64,000 nt of DNA from Moraxellaceae bacterium (GCA_029237815.1 JAQZBP010000008.1:1-64000), one strand, 5' to 3'; shown: positions 35,867 through 46,266, counted from the first letter of the stretch. The notes: a model not told the origin generated them from the sequence alone. Made by a program: numbers and translations.

Positions 35867-36160
35867 TCACCACCACGGCCCCAGGATTTTTTCGCCCCTG
35901 AACGCCACGCCCTCGGCGCGGAGGCGGCGCCGCTGTTCAGCGCCCGAAGGCGATTCCGCGCTCATGGCGGAGCGGCCGTCGGCCCGTACTACCCGCCACC
36001 ACGGTGTCGTGCCGCGATCGGGCAGTTCGCGCAGCACGCGGCACACCAGACGGGCATGACCTGGCAGCCCGGCGCGCTTCGCCACCTCGCCATAGCTCGT
36101 GACATGACCTTCGGGAATGGCGTTCAGCGCTACCAGTATGGCCTGCTGTTTTTCACCCAC
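35867..36160 (-). CDS. Alkyltransferase-like protein (ATL), MGMT homolog without the catalytic cysteine
   Basis: A 97-residue DNA-binding protein of the MGMT C-terminal domain family: AILVALNAIPEGHVTSYGEVAKRAG, then the Arg-finger segment HARLVCRVLRELP. The alkyl-accepting PCHRV is replaced by PWWRVV, so it binds but cannot repair O6-alkylguanine. Known ATLs flag such lesions for nucleotide-excision repair. GTG start with AGGAT upstream. It is divergent from the HugZ-like gene, whose coding sequence starts 46 bases away. Confidence 0.88.
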   Translation of the reverse strand: MGEKQQAILVALNAIPEGHVTSYGEVAKRAGLPGHARLVCRVLRELPDRGTTPWWRVVRADGRSAMSAESPSGAEQRRRLRAEGVAFRGEKILGPWW

Positions 36161-36206
36161 GGGATATCCTTACACTTTGCCGCCTGCAAAGAAGGAGAGC
36201 TTATAC

Positions 36207-36917
36207 ATGAATGCCGGATCGGGAACGGAGGCGCGCGAGCTGCTGCTTGCCGGCTATCAGGGCGTGCTGTCCACGCAGTCGAAGGACATGCCGGGCTATC
36301 CGTTCGGATCGGTCGCACCCTATTGCCTTGATGCGGCGGGGCGGCCGGTCTTTCTCATCTCCGAGCTGGCACAGCACACGAAGAACCTGCGCGCCGACCC
36401 GCGCTGCTCCTTCATCGTGGTCGCCCCCGGCGAGGACATCCAGGCCAATGCCCGCCTGACCCTGGTAGGGGAGTGCACGCCGCTGCTGGAGGCGGCCGAC
36501 ATCGAGGCCGCGGCCCTGCGCTACTACCGCTATTTTCCGGATTCCCTCGATTTTCACCGCATCCACGACTTCCGTTTCTTCCGTCTCGAGCCGGTACGCT
36601 GCCGCTATATCGGGGGCTTTGGCCGCATCTACTGGGTCGCTCCCGAAGCGGTGCTGCGGGACAACCCCTTCGCCGGCGAGCGCGAGGCCGACATCGTGGC
36701 CCACATGAACGAAGACCATGGCGATGCGCTGGCCCACTATTGCCGCCAGGCCGGCATCGAGCCGGGCGAGGCCAGGCCCCGCATGACGGGCATCGATGCC
36801 GAGGGCCTGCACCTGCGCCTCGGCGTCCGCATACTCCGGATTCCCTTCCCGGCGCCCGTAGCCAGCCCGGGGCAGGCACGAGAGGTCCTGGTGGCCATGG
36901 CCCGCGCCGGCCGCTGA
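36207..36917 (+). CDS. HugZ-like heme-utilisation/PNPOx-fold protein with DUF2470 domain
   Basis: A 236-residue cytoplasmic protein. The N-terminal split-barrel flavin-binding-like domain contains GVLSTQSKDMPGYPFGSVAPY and FLISELAQHTKNLRADPRCS. The C-terminal DUF2470 region contains IVAHMNEDHGDALAHYC and MTGIDAEGLHLRLG. This layout matches the HugZ/HutZ family; some members degrade heme, others are of unknown role. The ATG at 36207 has a strong GAAGGAGA ribosome-binding site; the longer frame from 36117 overlaps the divergent gene and is unlikely. Confidence 0.8.
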   Translation: MNAGSGTEARELLLAGYQGVLSTQSKDMPGYPFGSVAPYCLDAAGRPVFLISELAQHTKNLRADPRCSFIVVAPGEDIQANARLTLVGECTPLLEAADIEAAALRYYRYFPDSLDFHRIHDFRFFRLEPVRCRYIGGFGRIYWVAPEAVLRDNPFAGEREADIVAHMNEDHGDALAHYCRQAGIEPGEARPRMTGIDAEGLHLRLGVRILRIPFPAPVASPGQAREVLVAMARAGR

Positions 36918-37032
36918 CGCTCCAGGTCGGTTGGCGACAAGGTCGTTCGGGAAACGGGTTGCCGGGATCGTCGTTTATGCCCCAATACGGTTGGCCTTCC
37001 GTTTAAGTTCCTCAAAAATTTGCAAGTTGCCC

Positions 37033-37060
37033 CTTGAACCCCGGGGCGGCATCCCCATTT
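37033..37060 (+). promoter_or_regulatory. Sigma32 (RpoH) heat-shock promoter of groESL
   Basis: CTTGAA (37033-37038), a 14-base spacer and CCCCATTT (37053-37060) match the RpoH consensus at every key position. A weaker sigma70-like pair, CTGTCA (37098-37103) and GTTAAT (37121-37126), lies just before the CIRCE element, so two start sites are possible. Confidence 0.85.
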
Positions 37061-37137
37061 TCGACGACAGCGCCAGCCCGGCAGGACTGGCAACAGCCTG
37101 TCACCCGTCCCCCGAGACGGGTTAATGCGCCCTCAGG

Positions 37138-37164
37138 CTGGCACTCCCGGGCCGGGAGTGCTAA
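37138..37164. promoter_or_regulatory. CIRCE element (HrcA operator)
   Basis: CTGGCACTC (37138-37146), nine bases, GAGTGCTAA (37156-37164). The right arm is fully consensus (9/9), the left arm 7/9. This is the classical binding site of the HrcA repressor. With the RpoH promoter upstream it indicates double heat-shock control. A perfect ACCCGTC/GACGGGT hairpin (37103-37122) lies just upstream. Confidence 0.9.
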
Positions 37165-37237
37165 AAACGGCGCCCTCAACCTTTAGAAGCGGCTCCCATA
37201 CGGGACCGGTTGGTAAATCTCACCAAGGAGACTCTCG

Positions 37238-39231
<1,994 letters not shown>

Positions 39232-39258
39232 ACCACGCCTGCTCCGGCAGTCCCGAAG

Positions 39259-39286
39259 AGGCCCCGCAAGGGGCCTTTTCTTTTTG
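39259..39286 (+). terminator. Intrinsic terminator of groESL
   Basis: AGGCCCC, GCAA tetraloop, GGGGCCT, then TTTTCTTTTT. It lies 27 bases after the groEL stop codon. Confidence 0.92.
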
Positions 39287-39630
39287 TAGGGCTTGCGGAA
39301 GTTCGGCGCGTGCCGGTGTCCGAGGGGGCAGGCTGGCTGAGCGGGTATGAGGATTTGCCGGACAGGGCATCACGAGTTGTGCCAGGCTCTCGCCGAGTAA
39401 GCTGGCAGCGGTCACGATGCCGCTTCATGGTGAGCCGTTTGTGTGGCATGGTCAGGCATCCGGGGGGCGTGTGTCCGGCAGCCGTCGGAAACACCCCTTC
39501 TTTGGTGGGGGATTGCGTGCCGATGCCTTGAGGCGCGCGCTTTGCACATGCTAAAACGCGCCGACCGGGATGTCGGTCAGGCGGCCCACTGCCGACCTGC
39601 AAGGAAGAAAACAACAATATCGAGGGGACC
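39287..39630. other. Spacer between groEL and the small secreted-protein gene; no gene seen
   Basis: About 340 bases with only short frames lacking ribosome-binding sites. A possible promoter for the next gene is TTGAGG (39525-39530), an 18-base spacer and TAAAAC (39549-39554); below it a GACCG/CGGTC dyad lies near 39563-39578. No RNA gene is recognised. Confidence 0.4.
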
Positions 39631-39918
39631 ATGCGTCTAACCCTTTCCCTGCTGCCGCTAGTAGTGGCGGGCGCGTCCATTGCGCCAGCCTGGGCGGACA
39701 ACTGTGCCGACCTGTCCATGCGCTTTGCAGGTGCCGAACGTTTTCACATGACGCTTGGCGAGCTGGATGAGCTCAAGACCTGCATCAACATCATCCTGCG
39801 CGAAAAAATCAGTGCCACCTCGAGCGAGGCCCGAGGCGCCACTTCTCCGCCCCTGCCGGGAGGCGCCACGACGGCGCTGCGCCCGCGCTCCGCTCCCGCC
39901 CTGCAGGATGCCGAATAG
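39631..39918 (+). CDS. Small exported protein of unknown function
   Basis: A 95-residue protein with a clear Sec signal peptide (cleavage at AWA/DN, residue 22-23). The mature part is helical, with two Cys (NCADL and KTCINI) that could form a disulfide. A Pro/Ala/Ser-rich, probably disordered tail starts near residue 66. GAGGGGACC before the ATG is the ribosome-binding site. I do not recognise the family. The stop codon overlaps the rhombosortase start by 11 bases, so the two are translationally coupled. Confidence 0.65.
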   Translation: MRLTLSLLPLVVAGASIAPAWADNCADLSMRFAGAERFHMTLGELDELKTCINIILREKISATSSEARGATSPPLPGGATTALRPRSAPALQDAE

Positions 39919-40537
39919 TCGCAGCACCTCCGCGCTGCTGCCCTCGGCGCTGGCGCTGGTCACCATGTTCTTGGTGCTGGCGCTCCTGCCCGGGGCCGGA
40001 GAGGCCCTGCGCTACCAGCGCCAGGCGATAGGGGGGGGCGAGCTCTGGCGGCTCTTCAGCGGTCATTTCGTTCATCTCAACCTGGCCCATGCCCTGCTCA
40101 ACGGAGCAGGCACGCTGATGCTGGGCGTCATCTTCTATCGCGAGATTTCCTTGCGGCAATGGTGGATGGTCGTGCTCTCGGCCCCCCTCGCCATCTCGCT
40201 TGGATTGTGGCTGCGCGACTCTCCCATGTTCAGCTATGCCGGATTCTCGGGCGTTCTGCATGCCCTGCTGTATTTCGGTGTGCTGCGCATGGTCAGGAGC
40301 GCGCCCTGGCTGGCTGGCGTGGTCCTGGTTCTGCTGGCGGGACGGCAGATATGGGAGCAGACGGCGGCATACGACCCCGACTACCTGCGCGGCCTGATCG
40401 GCGGGCGGGTCATGCCGGATGCGCACCTGTTCGGCGCCCTGGCGGGGGGCGTGCTCGGTGCCTGGTCGCTCTGGCGCGACCGGCTTCACAAGGCTCCCGG
40501 GACTGGCTATAGTCCTGAGACTGGTCCCGATGCCTGA
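39908..40537 (+). CDS. rrtA: Rhombosortase (rhomboid-family intramembrane serine protease)
   Basis: A 209-residue polytopic membrane protease with about six helices. Rhomboid-type features: GHFVHLNLAHALLNGAGT in the second helix region, the catalytic Ser in the G-x-S-G motif GFSGVLHALLYFG, and the later His in DAHLFGALAGG. Length and pattern fit rhombosortases, which cleave the GlyGly-CTERM sorting tail of surface proteins. No GlyGly-CTERM substrate is visible in the window, and the three autotransporters do not carry that tail. It starts inside the end of the preceding secreted-protein gene. Its last codons contain the leuA promoter. Confidence 0.75.
   Translation: MPNSRSTSALLPSALALVTMFLVLALLPGAGEALRYQRQAIGGGELWRLFSGHFVHLNLAHALLNGAGTLMLGVIFYREISLRQWWMVVLSAPLAISLGLWLRDSPMFSYAGFSGVLHALLYFGVLRMVRSAPWLAGVVLVLLAGRQIWEQTAAYDPDYLRGLIGGRVMPDAHLFGALAGGVLGAWSLWRDRLHKAPGTGYSPETGPDA
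40485..40513 (+). promoter_or_regulatory. Sigma70 promoter for the leuA leader transcript
   Basis: -35 TTCACA (40485-40490; 5/6), 17 bases, -10 TATAGT (40508-40513; 5/6). It lies inside the end of the rhombosortase gene. The predicted start near 40520 is about 24 bases before the leader-peptide ATG, the geometry seen in amino-acid attenuators. Confidence 0.65.
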
Positions 40538-40543
40538 CGCCTG

Positions 40544-40633
40544 ATGAATCACATTGCGGAACGCCTCATCAATGCTGTCACCCGTGCACACGCTGTTGTG
40601 CGCGGCGCCCTGCTGCTCCTGCTGCTGCCCTGA
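40544..40633 (+). CDS. leuL: Leucine leader peptide, 29 codons with six consecutive Leu
   Basis: The short frame begins MNHIAERLINAVTR and ends with AL(L)5P, i.e. Leu codons CTG CTG CTC CTG CTG CTG at 40610-40627, then CCC and TGA. Placed between a strong promoter and leuA, it matches the logic of the enteric leu leader: ribosome stalling at Leu codons when leucyl-tRNA is scarce would change folding of the following RNA. No clear Shine-Dalgarno precedes the ATG; a four-codon frame starting at 40530 ends on it as TGATG and may couple initiation. This gene is shorter than the ORF list cutoff and was found by reading the sequence. Confidence 0.7.
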   Translation: MNHIAERLINAVTRAHAVVRGALLLLLLP

Positions 40634-40686
40634 CGGGCAGACTATCGTTTTTCCTTACCCCCGTACCGATTTGCAAGCAGCAGCGC
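40610..40686 (+). promoter_or_regulatory. Candidate alternative RNA structures of the leucine attenuator
   Basis: CTGCCC (40625-40630) and GGGCAG (40635-40640) form a hairpin over the leader stop codon. T5 follows at 40648-40652, but after a 7-base gap, so it is not a textbook terminator. Alternatively the Leu-codon tract CTGCTGCT (40610-40617) pairs exactly with AGCAGCAG (40676-40683). These pairings exclude each other, as an attenuator requires. Functional status is inferred only. Confidence 0.45.
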
Positions 40687-40724
40687 TCACGAGGCGCATC
40701 CAGAATTTGCAGGAGTGATTTGTC

Positions 40725-42272
40725 ATGAGCAAACAGCAACTCATCATTTTCGATACCACCATGCGCGACGGCGAACAGAGCCCCGGCGCCTCCATGACAC
40801 TGGAGGAAAAGGTGCGTATCGGCCGTGCCCTTGAGCGCATGCGTGTCGATGTCATCGAGGCCGGCTTCGCCATCGCCTCTCAGGGCGACTTCGAGTCCGT
40901 CCGTGCCGTCGCCGAGGCGGTTCGCGAGTCCCGTATCTGCTCCTTGTCCCGTGCTCGCGCCGAGGACATCGATCGTGCCGCGGAGGCCCTCAGGCCCGCC
41001 AACGCCGCCCGTATCCACACATTTATTGCGACCAGCCCCATCCACATGAAGTACAAGCTTCGCCAGGAGCCGGATGCAGTGCTGGAGCACGCCGTGCGCG
41101 CCGTGAAGTACGCGCGCAACCTCGTCGAGGACGTCGAGTTCTCCTGCGAGGATGCCGGCCGTTCCGAGATCGACTTCCTCTGCCGCGTCATCGAGGCGGC
41201 GATCGACGCCGGCGCGCGCACGATCAATATTCCCGACACCGTGGGCTATGCCATTCCCAACCAGTTCGGCGAGCTGATCGGGCAGCTCATCCAGCGCATC
41301 CCCAATGCCGACAAGGCCGTGTTCTCGGTGCACTGCCACAACGACCTCGGCCTTGCCGTGTCCAACTCGCTGGCCGCTGTGCTCAACGGCGCGCGCCAGG
41401 TCGAGTGCACCATCAACGGCCTCGGCGAGCGCGCCGGCAATGCCGCGCTCGAGGAAATCGTGATGGCGGTGCGCACTCGCGCCGATCTCTTTCCGGTCGA
41501 GACCCGCATCAATACCGTGGAGATTGTGCCGACCTCACGCCTCGTTTCCAGCGTTACCGGCTTTCCAGTGCAGCCCAACAAGGCGATTGTCGGCGCCAAC
41601 GCCTTCGCGCACGAGTCCGGCATCCACCAGGACGGCGTACTCAAGCATCGCGAAACCTACGAGATCATGAAGGCCGAGGACGTGGGCTGGAACGCCAACC
41701 GCATGGTGCTGGGCAAGCACTCCGGCCGCGCGGCCTTCCGCGCCCGCCTCGACCAGCTCGGCATCCCGGTCGGTTCCGACAACTCGCTGAACGCGCTCTT
41801 CATGCGCTTCAAGGAACTCGCGGACAAGAAGCACGAGATCTTCGACGAGGATATCCATGCCTTGGTCAGCGATACCCAGCAGGATGTCGAGGACGTCTAC
41901 AAACTCGTGAGCCTCGAGGTGCTGTCCAAGACCGGCTCCGTCCCGGAGGCCAAGCTGACGCTCAGCGTGGGCGGTGTGGAAAAGCCGGTGACGGCGACCG
42001 GGTCCGGCCCGGTGGACGCCACGTTCCGTGCCATCGAGGCGGTGGCGAATTCCGGCACCATGCTGGAGCTGTATTCGGTCAATGCCATCACGTCGGGCAC
42101 CGACTCTCAAGGCGAGGTCACCGTGCGCCTCAACCAGGCGGGCCGCATCATCAACGGTCATGGCGCCGACACCGATATCGTCGTCGCCAGTGCCAAGGCC
42201 TACCTGAATGCCCTTAACCTGATGCGTGCCAACATCGAACGCGTCAATCCCCAGGGCAGCAACGGAGTGTGA
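40725..42272 (+). CDS. leuA: 2-isopropylmalate synthase
   Basis: A 515-residue enzyme of the first committed step of leucine synthesis: acetyl-CoA + 2-oxoisovalerate. The TIM-barrel catalytic domain has [16 protein letters not shown], the metal-binding [16 protein letters not shown] and [15 protein letters not shown]. The linker contains [13 protein letters not shown]. The C-terminal LeuA regulatory domain (about 390-515) gives leucine feedback inhibition. Ribosome-binding site is GCAGGAGTGA. It is preceded by the leader at 40544-40633; no leuB, leuC or leuD follows. Confidence 0.96.
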   Translation: MSKQQLIIFDTTMRDGEQSPGASMTLEEKVRIGRALERMRVDVIEAGFAIASQGDFESVRAVAEAVRESRICSLSRARAEDIDRAAEALRPANAARIHTFIATSPIHMKYKLRQEPDAVLEHAVRAVKYARNLVEDVEFSCEDAGRSEIDFLCRVIEAAIDAGARTINIPDTVGYAIPNQFGELIGQLIQRIPNADKAVFSVHCHNDLGLAVSNSLAAVLNGARQVECTINGLGERAGNAALEEIVMAVRTRADLFPVETRINTVEIVPTSRLVSSVTGFPVQPNKAIVGANAFAHESGIHQDGVLKHRETYEIMKAEDVGWNANRMVLGKHSGRAAFRARLDQLGIPVGSDNSLNALFMRFKELADKKHEIFDEDIHALVSDTQQDVEDVYKLVSLEVLSKTGSVPEAKLTLSVGGVEKPVTATGSGPVDATFRAIEAVANSGTMLELYSVNAITSGTDSQGEVTVRLNQAGRIINGHGADTDIVVASAKAYLNALNLMRANIERVNPQGSNGV

Positions 42273-42276
42273 TGTG

Positions 42277-42969
42277 ATGGCGAAAGATGAGGAGGAGGGA
42301 CGCCGCCAGGCATATCTGGCAGCGCTCTGCATTCCCCTCTGGTCGCCTCGCCATCCCCTGCCAGGGGCACAGCCGTCTGTGCCCCTGGACTTCGTGCCCT
42401 GGCTCCACGGGGAGGCCGCACCTGAGGTGGCACAAACTCCGGCGGAGCCGGAGCCACAACCCGCTGCGGTGCGCGGCCCTGCGCTCGCCTCCCATGCCGC
42501 CCCGGTATCGACGAAGCCGGCAGAGCCACTGAAGGTCGTTGCGAAGCCGGCAAGTGGCGACCAGGAGCAATTTCCTCGCTTCATCTGTCGCGTTCAGACG
42601 CTAGCGCCTGGCTGGTCGGCGGTAGTCACGATGGGCGACGCGCCGGACCTGTCGGCCCGAGAGCACCGGCTGCTGGGCAACCTCGCCCAGGCCCTGGGCG
42701 GTGACGTCACGGACATGCAGCCCTGCGAACACCTGCGCTGGCCGCTCAACCGCAACCCCGCCCTGGATCACAGCGCGGGCGCCATGGTGGAGTGGCTGTC
42801 CCATGCACTGAGGCTGCCGCATGGCCGCTGCGTGGTGTTCGGCGAAGTGCTCGCCAGCCACGTGCGCGCGGCGCTGCCGCACCTCGTGGTGATAGCAGCG
42901 CCATTTCTGTCCGAACTGCTGGACGACCCGGTCCGCAAGCGCGAGCTCTGGCGCTCCCTCCATGGCTGA
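42277..42969 (+). CDS. holD: Divergent DNA polymerase III psi subunit (HolD-like) candidate
   Basis: A 230-residue protein directly upstream of rimI, the position of holD in enteric bacteria. The N-terminus RRQAYLAALCIPLWSPRHPLPG resembles the start of E. coli HolD (RR…LQQLGITQWSLRRPGAL), the part known to bind the chi subunit/clamp loader and to contact SSB via chi. A Pro/Ala-rich linker (about 40-95), absent in the shorter E. coli protein, separates it from a C-terminal domain, with similarity around LRWPLNRNPALDHSAGA and the terminal DDPVRKRELWRSL. The assignment combines synteny and weak sequence similarity, so it is tentative. The ATG lies 4 bases after leuA; the end overlaps rimI by 8 bases. 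Confidence 0.6.
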   Translation: MAKDEEEGRRQAYLAALCIPLWSPRHPLPGAQPSVPLDFVPWLHGEAAPEVAQTPAEPEPQPAAVRGPALASHAAPVSTKPAEPLKVVAKPASGDQEQFPRFICRVQTLAPGWSAVVTMGDAPDLSAREHRLLGNLAQALGGDVTDMQPCEHLRWPLNRNPALDHSAGAMVEWLSHALRLPHGRCVVFGEVLASHVRAALPHLVVIAAPFLSELLDDPVRKRELWRSLHG

Positions 42970-43408
42970 CCCGCTGATCCGTCCCCTCGAGGCCGGCGAC
43001 CTGCCGGCCGTACTGGCGCTGGAGTCCCTGGCACATGCCTTTCCGTGGACGCGCGGCAATTTCGAGGATGCCCTGGCGGGGGGCTACTACATGGTGGTGG
43101 TGGAACTTGATGGCCAGCTGGCGGGCTACGGCATCGTTCAGGTCATCCTGGACGAGGGGCACCTGCTGAACATCACCATCGCGCCATCACTGCATGGCCG
43201 CGGATTGGGCCGGGAGATGCTGCAACACCTGATGGAGGTTGCCCGGTCCCGCACCGACACCCTGTTCCTCGAAGTACGGCCGTCGAACCGACGCGCCGTC
43301 GCGCTCTACCACGCTGCCGGCTTCAACGAGATCGGCCTGCGCCGCAACTACTATCCGGCCCCAGGTGGTGGTCGCGAAGACGCGCTGCTGATGGCGCTGG
43401 CCTTTTGA
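42962..43408 (+). CDS. rimI: Ribosomal-protein S18 alanine N-acetyltransferase
   Basis: A 148-residue GNAT-fold enzyme. The acetyl-CoA loop is IAPSLHGRGLGREMLQHLM. Typical RimI segments are LESLAHAFPWTRGNFEDAL near the N-terminus and FLEVRPSNRRAVALYHAAGFNEIGLRRNYYP near the end. It acetylates the N-terminal Ala of S18 and possibly other proteins. It overlaps the holD candidate, so the two are translationally coupled. Confidence 0.93.
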   Translation: MADPLIRPLEAGDLPAVLALESLAHAFPWTRGNFEDALAGGYYMVVVELDGQLAGYGIVQVILDEGHLLNITIAPSLHGRGLGREMLQHLMEVARSRTDTLFLEVRPSNRRAVALYHAAGFNEIGLRRNYYPAPGGGREDALLMALAF

Positions 43409-43415
43409 GTCCGTT

Positions 43416-43444
43416 CTGACAGCGGCCACGCCTGTCCGTATAAT
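43416..43444 (+). promoter_or_regulatory. Sigma70 promoter of prfC
   Basis: -35 CTGACA (43416-43421; 5/6), exactly 17 bases, perfect -10 TATAAT (43439-43444). Start site predicted near 43451, about 24 bases before the prfC ATG. Confidence 0.75.
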
Positions 43445-43474
43445 CGCCGCTCGTTTTACATTCCGCAGATTGCC

Positions 43475-45064
43475 ATGAGCCTGACCGAACAAGTCGCTGC
43501 CGAAGTCGCGGCCCGCCGCACCTTCGCCATCATTTCCCACCCTGACGCCGGCAAGACCACCATCACCGAGAAGCTCCTGCTCTGGGGGCGCGCCATCCAG
43601 GTTGCCGGCACCGTGAAGTCGCGCAAGTCCGACCGTCATGCCACCTCCGACTGGATGGAGATGGAAAAGCAGCGCGGCATTTCCATCACGACCTCGGTCA
43701 TGCAGTTTCCTTTCCGGCACTGCACCATCAACCTGCTCGACACGCCCGGCCATGAAGACTTTTCGGAAGACACCTATCGCACGCTGACAGCGGTGGATTC
43801 CGCGCTCATGGTCATCGACGGCGCCAAGGGGGTCGAGGAGCGCACGATCAAGCTCATGGATGTGTGCCGCATGCGCGACACGCCCATCATCTCCTTCGTC
43901 AACAAGATGGACCGCGAGATCCGCGAGCCCATCGAGCTGCTCGACGAGGTCGAGAGCGTGCTCAGGATCAAGTGCGCGCCGGTGACCTGGCCCATCGGCA
44001 TGGGCCGCGATTTCAAGGGCGTCTACCACCTGCTCGAGAACCGCATTTACCTGTACCAGCAGGGCCATGGCTCGGAACTCGTTGCCGACAAGATCATTGA
44101 AGGGCTGGAAAATCCCGAGCTGGATGCCGTGCTGGGCGATGACGCCGCACAGCTTCGCGAAGGTCTTGAGCTCGTGCTGGGCGCCAGCCATGAGTTCAAT
44201 CTCGAGGAATTCCTCGCCGGCAAGCTCACGCCGGTGTTTTTCGGGACAGCGCTCGGCAACTTCGGCGTGAACCATATCCTCAACGGTTTCGTGGACTGGG
44301 CTCCATGCCCTGCCGAGCGCAAGACCGCGGAGCGCGTGGTGCAGTCCACCGAGGACAAGTTCTCCGGCTTTGTCTTCAAGATCCAGGCAAACATGGACCC
44401 CAAGCATCGCGACCGTATCGCCTTCCTGCGCATCTGCTCCGGGAAGTACGAGAAGGGCCTCAAGATGAAGCATGTGCGCCTCGGCAAGGAAGTCCGCATC
44501 GCCGATGCGCTGACCTTTCTTGCCGGCGAGCGAGCCCATCTTGAAGAGGCGTGGTCGGGCGACATCATCGGCCTGCACAACCACGGCACCATCCAGATCG
44601 GCGACACCTTCACCGAGGGCGAGGATCTGCATTTCCTCGGCATTCCGCACTTCGCGCCGGAACTCTTCCGACGCGTGCGCCTGCGGGATCCGCTGAAGAG
44701 CAAACAGTTGCAGAAAGGCCTGAAGGAGCTGTCGGAGGAGGGCGCCACGCAGGTATTCATGCCACAGATCAACAACGACCTCATCCTCGGCGCCGTGGGC
44801 GTGCTGCAGTTCGACGTGGTGGCCTTCCGCCTGCAGGAGGAATACAAGGTCGAGTGCGTGTACGAGCCGGTCAACGTGGCCACCGTGCGCTGGGTCTACT
44901 GCGACGATGAAAAGAAATTCGCCGAGTTCAAAAAGAAGGCCCACGACCAGCTCTCGCTGGACGGCGGCGGCTACCTGACCTACCTTGCTCCCAGTCGGGT
45001 CAACCTGCAGCTGATGAAGGAGCGCTATCCCGACATCCAGTTCCGGGAGACCCGCGAGCACTGA
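43475..45064 (+). CDS. prfC: Peptide chain release factor 3
   Basis: A 529-residue translational GTPase that recycles RF1/RF2 after termination. GTP-binding motifs: SHPDAGKTT (P-loop), [14 protein letters not shown] (G3) and NKMD (G4), with [14 protein letters not shown] as switch I. RF3-specific C-terminal elements include [29 protein letters not shown] sequence and [17 protein letters not shown]. Length equals that of E. coli RF3. Confidence 0.97.
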   Translation: MSLTEQVAAEVAARRTFAIISHPDAGKTTITEKLLLWGRAIQVAGTVKSRKSDRHATSDWMEMEKQRGISITTSVMQFPFRHCTINLLDTPGHEDFSEDTYRTLTAVDSALMVIDGAKGVEERTIKLMDVCRMRDTPIISFVNKMDREIREPIELLDEVESVLRIKCAPVTWPIGMGRDFKGVYHLLENRIYLYQQGHGSELVADKIIEGLENPELDAVLGDDAAQLREGLELVLGASHEFNLEEFLAGKLTPVFFGTALGNFGVNHILNGFVDWAPCPAERKTAERVVQSTEDKFSGFVFKIQANMDPKHRDRIAFLRICSGKYEKGLKMKHVRLGKEVRIADALTFLAGERAHLEEAWSGDIIGLHNHGTIQIGDTFTEGEDLHFLGIPHFAPELFRRVRLRDPLKSKQLQKGLKELSEEGATQVFMPQINNDLILGAVGVLQFDVVAFRLQEEYKVECVYEPVNVATVRWVYCDDEKKFAEFKKKAHDQLSLDGGGYLTYLAPSRVNLQLMKERYPDIQFRETREH

Positions 45065-45074
45065 GGTCCATGCC

Positions 45075-45878
45075 ATGCTGATCGATACGCACTGCCATTT
45101 CGATGTCGAGGAATTCGATGCCGATCGTAGCGAGGTGGCCGCGCGTACCTTGGTCGCAGGCGTGGACACGGTGGTCATCCCGGGTTACGTCGCGCGCTAC
45201 TGGCAACGGCTCCTCGACCTTTGTGAGCGCTCCACGCTCCCCCGGCTTCTGCCCGTTGTCGGCCTGCATCCCTGCTATATCAACGAGCATGAGATGGCCG
45301 ACCTTGAGCTGCTCGAGCAACTCCTGCAGTCCCGGCCCGACATCGTGGCGGTCGGCGAGATCGGCCTCGACTACCTCCCGGACGAGTTGAAGGCGCCTGC
45401 CGTCCGTGCGCGGCAGCAGACGTTCTTCAGGGCGCAACTGGAGCTGGCCGCCCGCTACCGCAAACCTGTCGTACTGCATGTCCGCAAGGCGCATGCGGAT
45501 GTCATCGCCCAGCTGCGCGAGCGGAAGTTCCGGGAGGGCGGCATTGTCCATGCCTTCTCCGGCGGTATTGAAGAAGCAAGGCACTATGCCCGGCTCGGCT
45601 TTTGCCTCGGCATTGGGGGGCCGCTCACCTACGACCAGTCGCGACGATTGCGCGAAGTGGTCGGCGCGATGCCGCTGGAGTCGCTGGTGCTGGAAACCGA
45701 TGCGCCAGACATGACGCCGCAGCCGCACCGCAGTCCCGAGGTCTCGCGCACGCGCAACTCGCCGGAGTACCTGCCGTCGGTGGCCGAGGCGCTGGCGCGC
45801 CTCAAGGGGCTCGCTATCGACGAGGTCGTGGCGGCAACCAGAAGGCAAAGCCAGGCCGTACTCCGGCTGACGGCATAA
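45075..45878 (+). CDS. TatD-family metal-dependent hydrolase (YjjV-like)
   Basis: A 267-residue metal-dependent (deoxy)ribonuclease of the amidohydrolase fold. Metal-binding motifs: IDTHCHFD at the N-terminus, VGEIGLDY with the conserved Glu, VLHVRKAHAD, IVHAFSGG, and LVLETDAPDMTPQPHR with the last Asp. TatD proteins act on DNA ends or in quality control. Proximity to prfC recalls yjjV in E. coli. It begins 10 bases after prfC, so likely co-transcribed. Confidence 0.9.
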   Translation: MLIDTHCHFDVEEFDADRSEVAARTLVAGVDTVVIPGYVARYWQRLLDLCERSTLPRLLPVVGLHPCYINEHEMADLELLEQLLQSRPDIVAVGEIGLDYLPDELKAPAVRARQQTFFRAQLELAARYRKPVVLHVRKAHADVIAQLRERKFREGGIVHAFSGGIEEARHYARLGFCLGIGGPLTYDQSRRLREVVGAMPLESLVLETDAPDMTPQPHRSPEVSRTRNSPEYLPSVAEALARLKGLAIDEVVAATRRQSQAVLRLTA

Positions 45879-45887
45879 GGAGGAGTC

Positions 45888-46232
45888 ATGGAAGCGGTAG
45901 TGGTGGCCATCGCATTGCTGATGTGGCAGTGGACGAAAGCAGGTCGCCTGCTGGTCGAGCGTCTGATGTCAGGGGGCGGCCTCGCGTTGAAGTTCCCCCT
46001 GCTAGTGCTGGCTGTCGCATTGGGCGCTGCGGCGCTGAGCGCCATGACCTACCTGCTGCTGCCGGGCTCTTCGCTCAGCCAGGGCTGGTCGCGGGAGATG
46101 TTGCTGGGCGCACAACAGTTTACGGCGCTGGCGACGATCCTGGTCGGCGGGGCGGGCCTCGTGCAGGCGCATGTCTTGTGGCGGGATGAGCAGCCTTCTG
46201 CTGCGCGCCTGAAGGTCAGGCAGGGAAAATGA
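45888..46232 (+). CDS. Small membrane protein of unknown function
   Basis: A 114-residue protein with three predicted membrane helices (about residues 2-15, 35-58 and 71-91) and a basic C-terminal tail. No recognised domain. AAGGAGGAG precedes the ATG, a very strong ribosome-binding site, and the gene lies 9 bases after the TatD gene. A terminator begins at the stop codon. Function cannot be assigned. Confidence 0.65.
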   Translation: MEAVVVAIALLMWQWTKAGRLLVERLMSGGGLALKFPLLVLAVALGAAALSAMTYLLLPGSSLSQGWSREMLLGAQQFTALATILVGGAGLVQAHVLWRDEQPSAARLKVRQGK

Positions 46233-46259
46233 AAAAGGTGGCCATCAGGCCGCCTTTTT
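46232..46259. terminator. Bidirectional terminator between convergent genes
   Basis: AAAAAGGTGGCC and GGCCGCCTTTTT form a 12-bp stem (one T·G pair) around ATCA. It overlaps the last base of the upstream stop codon and ends 7 bases before the stop of the minus-strand gene at 46267, so it serves both. Confidence 0.9.
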
Positions 46260-46266
46260 ATGGCTG

